Source of the DNA: Streptococcus phocae
Lineage (GTDB): Bacteria; Bacillota; Bacilli; Lactobacillales; Streptococcaceae
Assembly (NCBI RefSeq): GCF_001302265.1
Contig: NZ_LHQM01000003.1
Span: 62,001-126,000, forward strand
Reading direction: 5' to 3'
Length of the DNA: 64,000 nt
Shown here: positions 18,121 through 26,606 of the stretch, piece after piece
Layout: every line of letters begins with the position of its first letter
How positions within the stretch are numbered: the stretch's first letter is position 1
The notes under the pieces: model-generated
Database searches by the model: none
The model's input: the letters and a program-made list of their open reading frames with translations, nothing else
Told to the model about the DNA's origin: nothing
Program-made: the position numbers and the translations under genes

Positions 18121-18762
18121 TTATACCTCTAATAAATCGTCCATTTTAATAACAACATCAGCTTTTTCCCAAATAATGGGATTATGGGTAGCTATGATAA
18201 TAATTCTATTTTGACTCTTTAAAGACAATAGGATTTCCATAACTTCTTCAGAATTTCTAGGATCTAGTGCAGCTGTTGGTTCATCAGCTAGAATAATGGG
18301 GGGGTTTTTCAGTATTATTTTGGCAAGAGCCACCCGTTGCGCCTCACCTCCTGATAATTCAAATATCGGCTGTTTTAATGATAGGTGTGATAAATTAACT
18401 TTTCTAAGTGCTTCTAATTTCACTCGTTTTTTGTCCTCTTTGGATATTTTTTTGCCAACCAAACCTAAATTTAAATTTTCATCAATACTATGACTTTCCA
18501 TAAGACCAAAATTTTGGAATAAATAACCAAGATATTCTTTATAGAACTTATGAGATGATAAGGTCTGTATGTCCTGACTGTTATATAATATCTGTCCAGA
18601 ATCGCTTTCTTCAAGTTTTCCTAACAAATTAAGCAACGTTGTTTTACCACTACCACTCTCGCCAGTAAGAGCATAAACCTTACCTTCTTCAAAGTTAACA
18701 CTTATATTATTTAAAATAATTCTATCCGAGAATGATTTTTTTACTTCTTTAACTTCTAACAT
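18121..18762 (-). CDS. Bacteriocin-associated ABC transporter ATPase, locus 1
   Basis: 213 residues. Walker A GESGSGKTTLLNLLG, Q-loop LFQNFGLMES, signature FELSGGEAQRVALAKII, Walker B IILADEPTAALD, switch His in IIIATHNP. It is closest in design to LolD/MacB-type ATPases that pair with the neighbouring membrane protein, and near-identical in motif layout to the ATPase at 54794-55423. It starts 2 nt after the membrane-protein stop. This is the standard partner in lactococcin-972-type gene clusters; it probably serves self-protection or export. Confidence 0.88.
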   Translation of the reverse strand: MLEVKEVKKSFSDRIILNNISVNFEEGKVYALTGESGSGKTTLLNLLGKLEESDSGQILYNSQDIQTLSSHKFYKEYLGYLFQNFGLMESHSIDENLNLGLVGKKISKEDKKRVKLEALRKVNLSHLSLKQPIFELSGGEAQRVALAKIILKNPPIILADEPTAALDPRNSEEVMEILLSLKSQNRIIIIATHNPIIWEKADVVIKMDDLLEV

Positions 18763-18764
18763 TT

Positions 18765-20792
18765 TTACTTTCCTTTCAAAACAGTAATAGCTACTTTATT
18801 TTCACGTATACTCTTAACATAAAGAATTAAGATAGTATTAAGCACAAATAGTGAAGGAACCAAGGTCCCAATAATTATTTGACGTGAAATAAAAGATAGT
18901 ATTACTCCACCAATAAAAAGTGTTATTGTTTGTAACAGCAAATAATTCTTATGAATTTCTCCAAAAGTTAAACCTGCTAAGCGTTTAATTAAGATATCCC
19001 TTCTAAACTGTTCAAAATATAGTAAATGCATTGTATCGAAGAGTAAAATTGATGTTAAAAAACCTAATAGTGTACCTACAGTTAGTATTGCAAATGCTAA
19101 ACGATTATCATTCAATACTGTTAGGTAAGATAGGCGGTCATTTAAAATATAGGCTACTGACTGATAAAGTCCCGACTCTTTAAGTTTTTCCTCAATTCTG
19201 TCATAATTTTTCATATGTAATGAAGTTGCAATGTTAGCACCCCAAAAAAGATGACTACTTGGAGTATCTCCCATTGCTTGTGGTGTTGTCACAATAATAA
19301 TAGGATCTTCTAAATATTGAGTACTTACACTTTGACTGGTATTGTAGATAAAATAATTTCTTGATTTCTTTGCTATAGTTGTTATTGCTTCTACATTAAA
19401 TAAATGTTCATGTTCAGGAAACAAATCTACACTTGCAAATCCAGACATTCTTTTTTCAACAAGTTTTTCTATATCAGCTTTGTGACTACTCAATCGCTCA
19501 GGAATAACAAGTCCAAATTCTCCCAGAGAAAGTTTGTTCATTTTTTGTATAAAAGATTCATTAAAATTACTTTTGGCTTCGTTTAAATAATTTGGAGTAA
19601 CAAAAATAATTGGGTCATCTTGATGAGAATTTACAGATTGTTCTTTGTTAAAAATATTTTCATAATATAACTGTTCAATAGCCGAATAAATAAATAGTGA
19701 ATTATCCTTATCTATCGTTTCACGAGCAAAGTCATACCACTTTTTAGTCAGTTTCTGCTCTGCTTTTTCCCCGCCCATTGCTGCACTATAGCTAAATGTT
19801 AACTGAAAGTAATCCTTATTTCTTTCCCAATCTCTCGCAGCCTTTTCTTTTATTGCTATCTCTTTATGATGATTTAATAAACTATTAAATGTCCAACCTA
19901 CAGCAACGGTAGAAGATAATTGCCCAATCAAGAGTAAAAACAATAATCGTTTTAATGGTAGTTTTCCTTTTAAAATTTCTACAAGATTTGATCCTTTCAA
20001 ATTAATGATGTAGATTAAACTTAGCACTACAGAAAGTAAAACTAACAAAACCGCATAAGCGAGTATTCCTAGGAGAAATATTGCCATCATGTGAAGCTGA
20101 AAATTATTTGTAATGATAAAAGTAAAAACACCAAGTAAACTTGAGACTGCACTCGCTATAAAAATTAGTTGAATATCAGATGTTATAGCATGAGACAAAA
20201 TCTTATAATAATCCCATCCCGAAATATAACGAATTCCTGCTGCCCTAAGATCTTTAATACTATAAATAAGCACTATTGAAATCCAGGTTAAAAGTAACAA
20301 AACCAATCCAATAATAGATGTTTCGTTAACTGAAACTGATATCAATGCTTTAATTGGGGATTCGGAAGGGAAAATAACATTTTTAAAACCCAGTTCATAA
20401 ATGTCGGTTGATAATTTCTGACTAGACAATGAGCCAGGAACTAATATAAGGTAACTACTAACTAAATCACTTGTCAAAGATGTTTGTTCTGAAGCAACTT
20501 GAATTTCTTTAGGTAACTCCCCCTCACCATAGATGTCATATGCAAACCGAGTTTTACCATCTCGCTGTGGCTCTACAATCCTCCTAGCAATGATACTTTC
20601 TGATTTTTCAGCCAGTTCATTCAAAGTAGATGTGAAAGTTTCCCTAGAAATTATTCTCATATCATCCCTTTTACCAACAATATTGACTGATTCATAACTT
20701 GAAAAAATAATAACGTGTTTATTAGTGTAAATTGTTAATAATAAAAACAATGATATTAAAACAGTAGACACCCAAACGAATATACGCTTCAT
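18765..20792 (-). CDS. Bacteriocin-associated integral membrane protein (DUF1430 family), locus 1
   Basis: 675 residues: one N-terminal helix, an extracytoplasmic segment (about 30-150), about three helices around 150-310, a second large extracytoplasmic region (about 310-570) and a three-helix C-terminal block around 575-670. This layout resembles FtsX/MacB-type permeases. The LFDTMHLLYFEQFRRDILIK segment recurs almost unchanged in the locus 2 paralogue (LLFHTMNQLYFEEFRRDILIK, split by one residue). The family accompanies lactococcin-972-type bacteriocins and is often called putative immunity protein; function has not been settled from sequence. ATG preceded by AGGAGG. Confidence 0.85.
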   Translation of the reverse strand: MKRIFVWVSTVLISLFLLLTIYTNKHVIIFSSYESVNIVGKRDDMRIISRETFTSTLNELAEKSESIIARRIVEPQRDGKTRFAYDIYGEGELPKEIQVASEQTSLTSDLVSSYLILVPGSLSSQKLSTDIYELGFKNVIFPSESPIKALISVSVNETSIIGLVLLLLTWISIVLIYSIKDLRAAGIRYISGWDYYKILSHAITSDIQLIFIASAVSSLLGVFTFIITNNFQLHMMAIFLLGILAYAVLLVLLSVVLSLIYIINLKGSNLVEILKGKLPLKRLLFLLLIGQLSSTVAVGWTFNSLLNHHKEIAIKEKAARDWERNKDYFQLTFSYSAAMGGEKAEQKLTKKWYDFARETIDKDNSLFIYSAIEQLYYENIFNKEQSVNSHQDDPIIFVTPNYLNEAKSNFNESFIQKMNKLSLGEFGLVIPERLSSHKADIEKLVEKRMSGFASVDLFPEHEHLFNVEAITTIAKKSRNYFIYNTSQSVSTQYLEDPIIIVTTPQAMGDTPSSHLFWGANIATSLHMKNYDRIEEKLKESGLYQSVAYILNDRLSYLTVLNDNRLAFAILTVGTLLGFLTSILLFDTMHLLYFEQFRRDILIKRLAGLTFGEIHKNYLLLQTITLFIGGVILSFISRQIIIGTLVPSLFVLNTILILYVKSIRENKVAITVLKGK

Positions 20793-20806
20793 ACATATCC
20801 TCCTAT

Positions 20807-20842
20807 AAAAATTAGGCTGATATCTGCTATCAGCCTAATTTA
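20807..20842 (-). terminator. Hairpin between bacteriocin 1 and its membrane-protein gene
   Basis: AATTAGGCTGATA pairs with TATCAGCCTAATT around a 5-nt loop; the minus strand continues TTTTTAT before the AGGAGG of the next gene. It fits a partial terminator that makes bacteriocin mRNA more abundant than transporter mRNA. Confidence 0.75.
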
Positions 20843-20851
20843 GTTTCAAAA

Positions 20852-21157
20852 CTAATAATTATAGTAAAATGCTGCTCTCTCTCCCCAGCTTGTTTTAATC
20901 CAAGCTCGAGATGTTTGACCTGCATCAGCATATCCTTTGCTAGATGCACCCGTTTTACGGCTAACTACAGTTGAACTATGATGTTTAGAACCATGATAGT
21001 AATTAGAATATGCACCGCCATTTGCTGCTCCGTATGTCCATACACCACCACCAGGATACTGAGTAGCGGCAGCTGCTCCAGCAGCAGTTGCTACTGTTGT
21101 AAGAATTGCGGCTGCAACTGTAAGTGATTTAATTTTTTTCGTTAATGAAGTTTTCAT
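20852..21157 (-). CDS. Lactococcin-972-family bacteriocin, locus 1
   Basis: 101 residues from the ATG at 21157, which follows a GGGGGGAAG SD (a longer frame to 21214 lacks one). Sec signal peptide: KTSLTKKIK, hydrophobic Ala-rich core, likely cut near AGAAAA. Mature part about 67 residues: GGGVWTYG, SNYYHGSKHHSSTV, then a Ser/Gly stretch and AWIKTSWGERAAFYYNY. The WTYG...SNYYH.S..H.S motif order is that of lactococcin 972, an unmodified peptide that binds lipid II and blocks septum formation. No cysteines, so it is not a lantibiotic. Confidence 0.88.
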   Translation of the reverse strand: MKTSLTKKIKSLTVAAAILTTVATAAGAAAATQYPGGGVWTYGAANGGAYSNYYHGSKHHSSTVVSRKTGASSKGYADAGQTSRAWIKTSWGERAAFYYNY

Positions 21158-21229
21158 AGACTTCCCCCCTTTATTAAGTGTGATAAAAAACAATTTTTCA
21201 AATTCTGCTAGCATGAAAATTTGAATAAC

Positions 21230-21257
21230 TTCTCGCTAATTAAATTAATAGCGAGAA
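21230..21257. repeat. Hairpin overlapping the leader ORF stop
   Basis: TTCTCGCTA (21230-21238) and TAGCGAGAA (21249-21257) form a perfect 9-bp stem. No U run follows on the minus strand, so it looks like an mRNA stabiliser or attenuator stem, not a terminator. Confidence 0.6.
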
Positions 21258-21278
21258 ATAGTATAAGAAAAAATCCAT
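21240..21278 (-). CDS. 12-residue hydrophobic leader ORF upstream of bacteriocin 1
   Basis: A GGAGGTGG ribosome site (21290-21283) stands 4 nt before ATG at 21278, giving MDFFLYYFSLLI and a TAA at 21240. It is within the leader transcribed from the 21371-21399 promoter, 82 nt before the bacteriocin start, and its last codons lie inside a stem-loop. A leader peptide coupling translation to downstream structure is plausible; it lacks a secretion-type N-terminus so a pheromone role is less likely. Small size keeps confidence low. Confidence 0.4.
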   Translation of the reverse strand: MDFFLYYFSLLI

Positions 21279-21370
21279 AATTCCACCTCCAAATATTTAA
21301 TCTATTGAGTAATTGATGATAATTAGTTATAAAACATCTTTTTTTTGTAACCCTTTAATTTGTTGAGTTT

Positions 21371-21399
21371 ATTTTATCATTTTAAGTTATACCTGTCAA
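21371..21399 (-). promoter_or_regulatory. Promoter of bacteriocin locus 1
   Basis: Minus-strand TTGACA (21399-21394), exactly 17 nt, TAAAAT (21376-21371). It lies about 95 nt before the leader ORF. Confidence 0.8.
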
Positions 21400-21684
21400 T
21401 GTTATTTGTATTATTATTCATTTTTTATTTTTTTGCAATTTAACAAAACTAATCTTTATCTTGTTAAATGGATGGTAACTGTTGGTAAAATCTAAACAGT
21501 CACGTTTTTTATAAAGCTCTAATACAAAAAGTATTAAAAAATGTAGTCTAGAAAGAGAAAAATTAAATGGTCATGAAGTAAAATAAAATCAAAAAAATAT
21601 TGAAACAATTAATTTCACTAAGCCTATTATTTTTATCAAAACCTTACATTATGAAATTAAAGAAAATCGAGACTACATTTATAG

Positions 21685-21743
21685 AATACTTGACACCCTT
21701 GTGTCAAGTATTGGATACATAATTTTTCATTTTTTATCCAATA
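21685..21743. repeat. Two overlapping perfect inverted repeats
   Basis: AATACTTGACAC-CCTT-GTGTCAAGTATT (21685-21712) is a perfect 12-bp stem. TATTGGATA (21709-21717) with TATCCAATA (21735-21743) is a 9-bp stem that shares four bases with the first, so the two cannot form fully together. Confidence 0.65.
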
Positions 21744-21815
21744 ATATTTGCTCCGTATGTTACTATTATATGTTCAAAAATCCTATCCATCAAATTTCCA
21801 AACAATCTCAATCTT

Positions 21816-22346
21816 ATGAATACCAATGCCAAGGTGAAAGAGAGCAAAGGTTATGAGTATTGGGCAACCAAACATAACTTAAACACAATGGCTGAGTCAG
21901 TTATTTTCATCAGAGAACATGGCATTAAATCCATTAAACAACTTGATGAACATATTCAAAAAAGTGCTGAAGAAAGACAGAACTTACAAGATAAAATTAA
22001 AGAATTTGACAAGGATATGCAACTGCTTTCTGATACTATGGAGCAAGTTCATACTGTTAAAAAGTATCGAGCCTACTATAAAGAATATAGGGCAAATCCG
22101 TCTGACAAGGCATTTTTTGAAGAGCATAAAGCTGAAATTACCCGCTATAAAATTGCTCTATCTAAGCTAAAAAAATCCTATTCAAAGCTACCGAATTCAA
22201 AGGATATTTTAGATAAACTTGATAAACTGCAAAAAAAAAAGAATACTCTGATGCAAGAGTATTCTTCCTCAAAAACTACAATGGACGAGCTGTATCAAAT
22301 ACGAAAGAACTATGGAATTTACATGGGCAAGGATATGGAGAGATAA
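21816..22346 (+). pseudogene. Relaxase (MobA-like) C-terminal fragment
   Basis: 176 codons of a highly charged, coiled-coil region: YEYWATKHNLNTMAES near the start, repeated Lys/Glu heptads from about 45 to 160, and the end YQIRKNYGIYMGKDMER. This matches the C-terminal part of mobilisation relaxases from streptococcal conjugative elements. The catalytic N-terminal domain with Tyr and His triad is missing; only unrelated, AT-rich sequence lies before 21816. Convergent with the DUF4435 gene 14 nt away. It shows that a conjugative element once occupied this site. Confidence 0.7.
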
Positions 22347-22360
22347 TCTTTTTATCTCCT

Positions 22361-23275
22361 CTATATAACAGAGCATCTTTCTTGTATATAATTAATTAGA
22401 CATGTCGGAGTTTCTGCATAATTTGATAAATCTGAAATTAATGTTGATTCTGAGGTATTTAAACACATATGTCGTTTTTTTGAAAACATATGATCTGCAC
22501 ACTTTATCCCTTTATTTGATTCTTCAACTATTTTATTTATATATTTTGGCATTTTCTCTAGAAGATATTTACCACGTAAAAGTTTAACTGGCTCACTCTT
22601 CAATCTTGAACATTCCATTTTTATTTCATCTTCTGTTATTTCAATGCAGTTTTTAACTTTATCTTTAACATCTTCTACACTTAAAATATTTTTTATTGCA
22701 TCATATTTTTTAATTGGAACTAAATTAGGTTTATCGACACCTAAAATGTATGCTTTTTTTATTTGTAATGAATAATAAGCATTACCATAAATAATGTTAT
22801 TAATAATCTCATATCGACATTTTCTAAGATAATTAAATGCCACATGAAAATCCGCCTCATCTTCTTTAGAATGACTAGATAAACCCATTTCTCCTTTAAT
22901 CATATTTTTTATGGCGTAATCTGTGAAATATAAATTTTCAATTGAATATGTTGGTGTTACATAAATATCATCATCCAATAAAGAATTATCATCAAAATCT
23001 TTATCTACAAAAAACATTTTTACAATTTTATGATCATCTGAGGTCTTCTTTTTAATTAAATCATGTATTTTGATAACATTTTCTTTTCCATTACAATCAT
23101 ATTTTTCATACTCTTCCATATGAAAAATATTAAATACTCTTGGGCAATAATATTTAAAATCATCTTTTCCTTCAAAAAACAGGTACATTGATTGATATGA
23201 TTTTGTATTAATATAACTCAAAAGAATCGCCTCTACACAGTCAGACTCCTCTCTCATTTTATCTCTTCTTGACAT
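22361..23275 (-). CDS. DUF4435 (TOPRIM-like) protein, partner of adjacent AAA ATPase
   Basis: 304 residues, ATG at 23275 with AAGGAG upstream. The segment MYLFFEGKDDFKYY (about 30-43) and the later MFFVDKDFDDN (about 85-95) look like the Glu and Asp-x-Asp elements of a TOPRIM metal site, as described for DUF4435-type proteins. The start overlaps the ATPase gene by 17 nt, so the two are cotranscribed and probably act together. Codon use is visibly AT-rich (many ATA/AAT) compared with core genes. Such AAA + DUF4435 pairs resemble a split OLD nuclease and occur in mobile DNA; an anti-phage role is inference. Confidence 0.7.
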   Translation of the reverse strand: MSRRDKMREESDCVEAILLSYINTKSYQSMYLFFEGKDDFKYYCPRVFNIFHMEEYEKYDCNGKENVIKIHDLIKKKTSDDHKIVKMFFVDKDFDDNSLLDDDIYVTPTYSIENLYFTDYAIKNMIKGEMGLSSHSKEDEADFHVAFNYLRKCRYEIINNIIYGNAYYSLQIKKAYILGVDKPNLVPIKKYDAIKNILSVEDVKDKVKNCIEITEDEIKMECSRLKSEPVKLLRGKYLLEKMPKYINKIVEESNKGIKCADHMFSKKRHMCLNTSESTLISDLSNYAETPTCLINYIQERCSVI

Positions 23276-24818
23276 TATACTTCTCCTTATACATTTCTAA
23301 TTCTGTTACATACTCTAAATATTCGTTTTTGAATATAAATGGAGAGTGAGTAGTCGCTATAAGTAACGCTATCTTTTCTGAATCATATATATCTTTTAAA
23401 AATTCTTTTTGCCATTCGATAGATAATGAAATTTCAGGTTCATCGATTATAAAAATACAAGGAGATGTGACATCTAAGTAAACTTTAGAAAATATTGAAA
23501 CTATTTGCTTTTCTCCGGATGAAAGATCATCAAAATCAATTTTTAATCCATCATTATCAAATACATTCATAGTCAGCATTGTTTCATCATACTCTATTTT
23601 TTTCCCAGAAAGATATTTAGAACAAACCTGAGCAAACTTACTTAATTTTTTATCAATAGCCTCCTGTGAATTATATATATTCACTAGCTTTTGCAAATAA
23701 TAAATCAAAAATTCTATATTAGAATTATTTTCATTAAATTTTTTAGATGTTAAAAATGGTCTGAGCTTATCAATATTGTCTATCCTCTCTTCACCTATCC
23801 TTTTAATAACTACATCTACTTTGTGCATATCAATATTTCCAAAATCATCTATATAATTACCTATGCGATCTGCTAACAATTCACTAATAATATTCGCATT
23901 CATCTCTATATATGCTGCATTTGCATCTTTACGCAATTTCTCTAACAGATTTCTTATCCTGTTTTTCACATCACTCATTCCAAATCCCATGTATTTAGTA
24001 GTTAACTCTCTGTTTACATATTTTTTTGGATTAGTAGAAAATACTTTTTCAAAGCCAACTTCCACTCGCCTGTATGTAGGATAAAAAACAATTTCTTCCC
24101 TTAATATATCTTTAATTCTATAAATCTCATCATACAAATCACTATACTGTAAATCTTTAATCTTATGTATGATTTGATCTAACCTATCATTATTGAATCT
24201 TTCATCATATGGCAGCCTAGAGATTATTTCATCCAACATAGATGGATCAATATATCTATTATGTATTATCTCATTTCTAATTTTTAGAGAAAAATTTCTA
24301 GGAAGATACCTATCCAAATCCTCTAATAAATACATCATATGTCGATTTATATATTCAATGCTATCTTTATCTTTGAATGATGAAGTAGGCTTTTGTTTAT
24401 CAATAATATAGTTATTATTTGATATATTAACTGAAATTTTTTTAAAATTAATATCATATAAGGTTCTTGCATCTCCTGTTAAAATAGCAACTATTATAGT
24501 TAATATTGTTGTTTTACCAACTCCATTTTCAGAAATCCATATTGCTATATCATTTCTAAAATCAAGACTATAGTCATATTTGCCAAATAACCCTTCTATT
24601 TTTATAGATTTAAGTCCAGATTTGTTGTTGTGATTTTTTTTCTTTGTAGCATTAAGTCTTTTAAGAAGTTCTTTTATTTTTTGGTCCGATAAATCTATAT
24701 CATCATTTTCGCTGAATATTTCAATATCATTTAAAAATAAATATTCCAGCAATTGTTCATTTGTCAAAGCAAATTGTCTAGATAAATCATCTATCTTAGT
24801 ATATTTTTCAAATTTCAT
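23259..24818 (-). CDS. AAA/RecF-type ABC-class ATPase, partner of DUF4435
   Basis: 519 residues. Residues 1-60 form a small helical domain (IF2-N/HTH-like). The ATPase core has Walker A WISENGVGKTTILTII (about 93-108), a long helical insert (about 150-400), signature FDDLSSGEKQIVSIFSKV, Walker B CIFIIDEPEISLS and switch His in IATTHSPFIF. This is the AAA_15/AAA_21 head of SMC/OLD-like proteins without a C-terminal TOPRIM; the downstream DUF4435 gene may supply that part. The SD AAGGAG overlaps the stop of an upstream truncated ATPase fragment. AT-rich, likely acquired. Confidence 0.8.
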   Translation of the reverse strand: MKFEKYTKIDDLSRQFALTNEQLLEYLFLNDIEIFSENDDIDLSDQKIKELLKRLNATKKKNHNNKSGLKSIKIEGLFGKYDYSLDFRNDIAIWISENGVGKTTILTIIVAILTGDARTLYDINFKKISVNISNNNYIIDKQKPTSSFKDKDSIEYINRHMMYLLEDLDRYLPRNFSLKIRNEIIHNRYIDPSMLDEIISRLPYDERFNNDRLDQIIHKIKDLQYSDLYDEIYRIKDILREEIVFYPTYRRVEVGFEKVFSTNPKKYVNRELTTKYMGFGMSDVKNRIRNLLEKLRKDANAAYIEMNANIISELLADRIGNYIDDFGNIDMHKVDVVIKRIGEERIDNIDKLRPFLTSKKFNENNSNIEFLIYYLQKLVNIYNSQEAIDKKLSKFAQVCSKYLSGKKIEYDETMLTMNVFDNDGLKIDFDDLSSGEKQIVSIFSKVYLDVTSPCIFIIDEPEISLSIEWQKEFLKDIYDSEKIALLIATTHSPFIFKNEYLEYVTELEMYKEKYNVKKR

Positions 24819-24821
24819 TTT

Positions 24822-24950
24822 TTACTCCTTTACTTTTATCGATTCTATTACATAATCAATTATTTTCATCATCCACCAACCACTTTTCAGCTCTAAGGCA
24901 AAATCTTTCAATAAACGATAATTTTGAACATAAATTTTTTTAATTTCCAT
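24822..24950 (-). pseudogene. Truncated N-terminus of another AAA/OLD-like ATPase
   Basis: The ATG at 24950 reads MEIKKIYVQNYRLLKDFALE, the typical first strand of RecF/OLD ATPases (NYRLLKDF), then breaks off at residue ~24 before any Walker A and ends at TAA 24822. It abuts the intact ATPase start, so a deletion may have fused two systems. Confidence 0.5.
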
Positions 24951-24962
24951 AAGTTTTTCCTT

Positions 24963-25245
24963 TTACTTATCATATAGCTTCCTAAATCGTTTCTGCTCCA
25001 TCTTCAACATCTCTTCTTCTACCATGCACCATTTCCTGAAGAGGTATCCTTGTAGAACATCAGCCGATGAACCTTCATTAGTTTAAGAATCAAAGATGTA
25101 ACTTCTGTCTCTTTGATAAATTTGAATTTGGTCAAAAAGATTATCGTTTTCTAACTCCCTTAGATTATCAGCCAAATACTCGACATCGTATCATGATGTT
25201 CTTTGAGGATTGCCCTTGCTTCGAGCAATCTCTGGACATTATAAT
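24963..25245 (-). pseudogene. Decayed conjugative-element orf
   Basis: Minus-strand pieces read VQRLLEARAILKEHHDT, a frameshift, VEYLADNLRELENDNLFDQI and IYQRDRSYIFDS, an in-frame TAA, then SSADVLQGYLFRKWCMVEEE and MLKMEQKRFRKLYDK to a stop. It reads as one helical protein with one shift and one nonsense codon. Typical of accessory orfs in streptococcal ICEs, though I cannot name the family. Confidence 0.5.
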
Positions 25246-25342
25246 AGCATACAATAAACAAAAAGTGAATATTTTCACATGATAAAAACTTTTTCTCGTT
25301 GCCTATAGAATTAACTTTTAGAGTGATCAATTTACTTTTTAA

Positions 25343-25389
25343 TTGCTTTTTTATTTTATTAAAGATATAATCTAGTTATCAAGACTAGA
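25343..25389 (+). promoter_or_regulatory. Promoter and small palindrome before DUF1836 gene
   Basis: TTGCTT (25343-25348), 17 nt, TATAAT (25366-25371), overlapped by the inverted repeat TCTAGT-N7-ACTAGA (25371-25389), a plausible autoregulatory operator since the gene encodes a helix-turn-helix protein. Confidence 0.65.
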
Positions 25390-25406
25390 TATAGAGGTAT
25401 CTATAA

Positions 25407-25856
25407 ATGGAATTTCCTAAACTCCCTCCTTGGGACCAACTACCAGATTTAGAGTTGTATTTGGATCAAGTTTTACTCTATGTTAATCAAGTCACTCGGT
25501 TCAAGGACACTAGTGACGCTAAGTTGCTCACGGCATCAATGATTAATAATTATGTTAAGCATGGCTACATTGAAAAACCCTACAAAAAAAAATATCACAA
25601 AAAACATATTGCTCGGTTGATTGCAATCAGTATCTTAAAGCATTCTTTTTCCATTCAAGATATCAGCCGTGTCCTAGCTAATCTACAGGATGCATCTGAT
25701 TCCGAGACGCTCTACAATACATTTGTTCACTATTGGAACGTAGAATCAACGGCTTTGCCTATCAATCTGATTAGTTATGCTTGTCAGACCATAAAATGTT
25801 ATCACTTAACCATGGATTTATCTCAGGAGATGCTTTATCATGAATCAAACCTTTAA
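25407..25856 (+). CDS. DUF1836 family (MerR-like HTH) protein
   Basis: 149 residues. The LPPWDQLPDLELYLDQVLLYV start and the HTH segment LTASMINNYVKHGYIEKPYKKKYHKKHIARLIAI are characteristic of DUF1836, a small family with a MerR-like winged helix of unknown target. It overlaps the following hemolysin III gene by 17 nt. First intact core-type gene right of island 1, with its own promoter. Regulatory role is inferred from the fold. Confidence 0.85.
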   Translation: MEFPKLPPWDQLPDLELYLDQVLLYVNQVTRFKDTSDAKLLTASMINNYVKHGYIEKPYKKKYHKKHIARLIAISILKHSFSIQDISRVLANLQDASDSETLYNTFVHYWNVESTALPINLISYACQTIKCYHLTMDLSQEMLYHESNL

Positions 25857-26490
25857 ACAAAACTTCCCTTTATCCTTCGTTGAAGAAGTTGCAAATAGTG
25901 TCACCCATGCTATAGGGGCTCTCGCGATGCTTGTGCTCTTGCCTATTTCTGCGATATATACCTATCAAGTACACGATGCCAAAGCTGCTACTGGTGTTTC
26001 TATTTTTATCATTAGCCTTTTTCTGATGTTTTTATCCTCAACGATTTATCATGCCATGGCACCAGGAACACCTCATAAATACATTTTGCGAATTATTGAC
26101 CATAGTATGATTTATATTGCTATTGCAGGTAGCTACACTCCTGTTGCTTTATCCTTGGTTGGTGGCTGGCTAGGTTACACCATTATCATTCTTCAGTGGG
26201 GCATAACCATCTTTGGTATCCTTTATAAAATTTTTGCCAAAACCATTAATGAGAAATTTAGCCTTGCTTTATATATCGTTATGGGGTGGCTAGTGATTTT
26301 GATTTTGCCTGTGATTATCCAGAAGACAAGTCTTCCATTCGGTAGTTTGATGCTTTTAGGAGGAGTGGCTTATACTGTTGGAGCTGGTTTTTATGCTAAG
26401 AAAAAACCATTTTATCACATGATTTGGCACCTTTTTATCCTACTGGCTTCAGCTTTGCAATTTATGGCAATTGTTTTTTACATGTTATGA
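25840..26490 (+). CDS. Hemolysin III / PAQR family membrane protein (TrhA-like)
   Basis: 216 residues, seven predicted helices. Family motifs: FVEEVANSVTHAIGALAML near the N terminus (with the conserved Glu/His), SSTIYHAMAPG, IDHSMIYIAIAGSYTPV and the C-terminal FYHMIWHLFILLAS. The His/Ser/Asp set matches the zinc-hydrolase site of PAQR proteins. B. subtilis and E. coli members are linked to membrane energetics and lipid homeostasis; true hemolytic activity is doubtful. Translationally linked to DUF1836. Confidence 0.9.
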   Translation: MNQTFKQNFPLSFVEEVANSVTHAIGALAMLVLLPISAIYTYQVHDAKAATGVSIFIISLFLMFLSSTIYHAMAPGTPHKYILRIIDHSMIYIAIAGSYTPVALSLVGGWLGYTIIILQWGITIFGILYKIFAKTINEKFSLALYIVMGWLVILILPVIIQKTSLPFGSLMLLGGVAYTVGAGFYAKKKPFYHMIWHLFILLASALQFMAIVFYML

Positions 26491-26606
26491 TTACTGAGTA
26501 GCTACGACTACTTTTTATATGCTTTCTTTTGCTTGCATTGGAGACACATCTTTTGATAAGTGCTATAATAATAGTATTGATTATTCTAGAAGCGAGAAGA
26601 CAGCCC

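Noticed and set aside
21240-21278. SHP-type quorum-sensing pheromone for an Rgg regulator
   Set aside because: Too short, lacks a basic N-terminus, and no rgg gene is adjacent; treated as a leader ORF instead.
21816-22346. Functional mobilisation gene
   Set aside because: Only the coiled-coil C-terminus of a relaxase remains; no catalytic residues.
24822-24950. Possible intact small gene
   Set aside because: It is an ATPase N-terminus cut before Walker A; kept only as a fragment.
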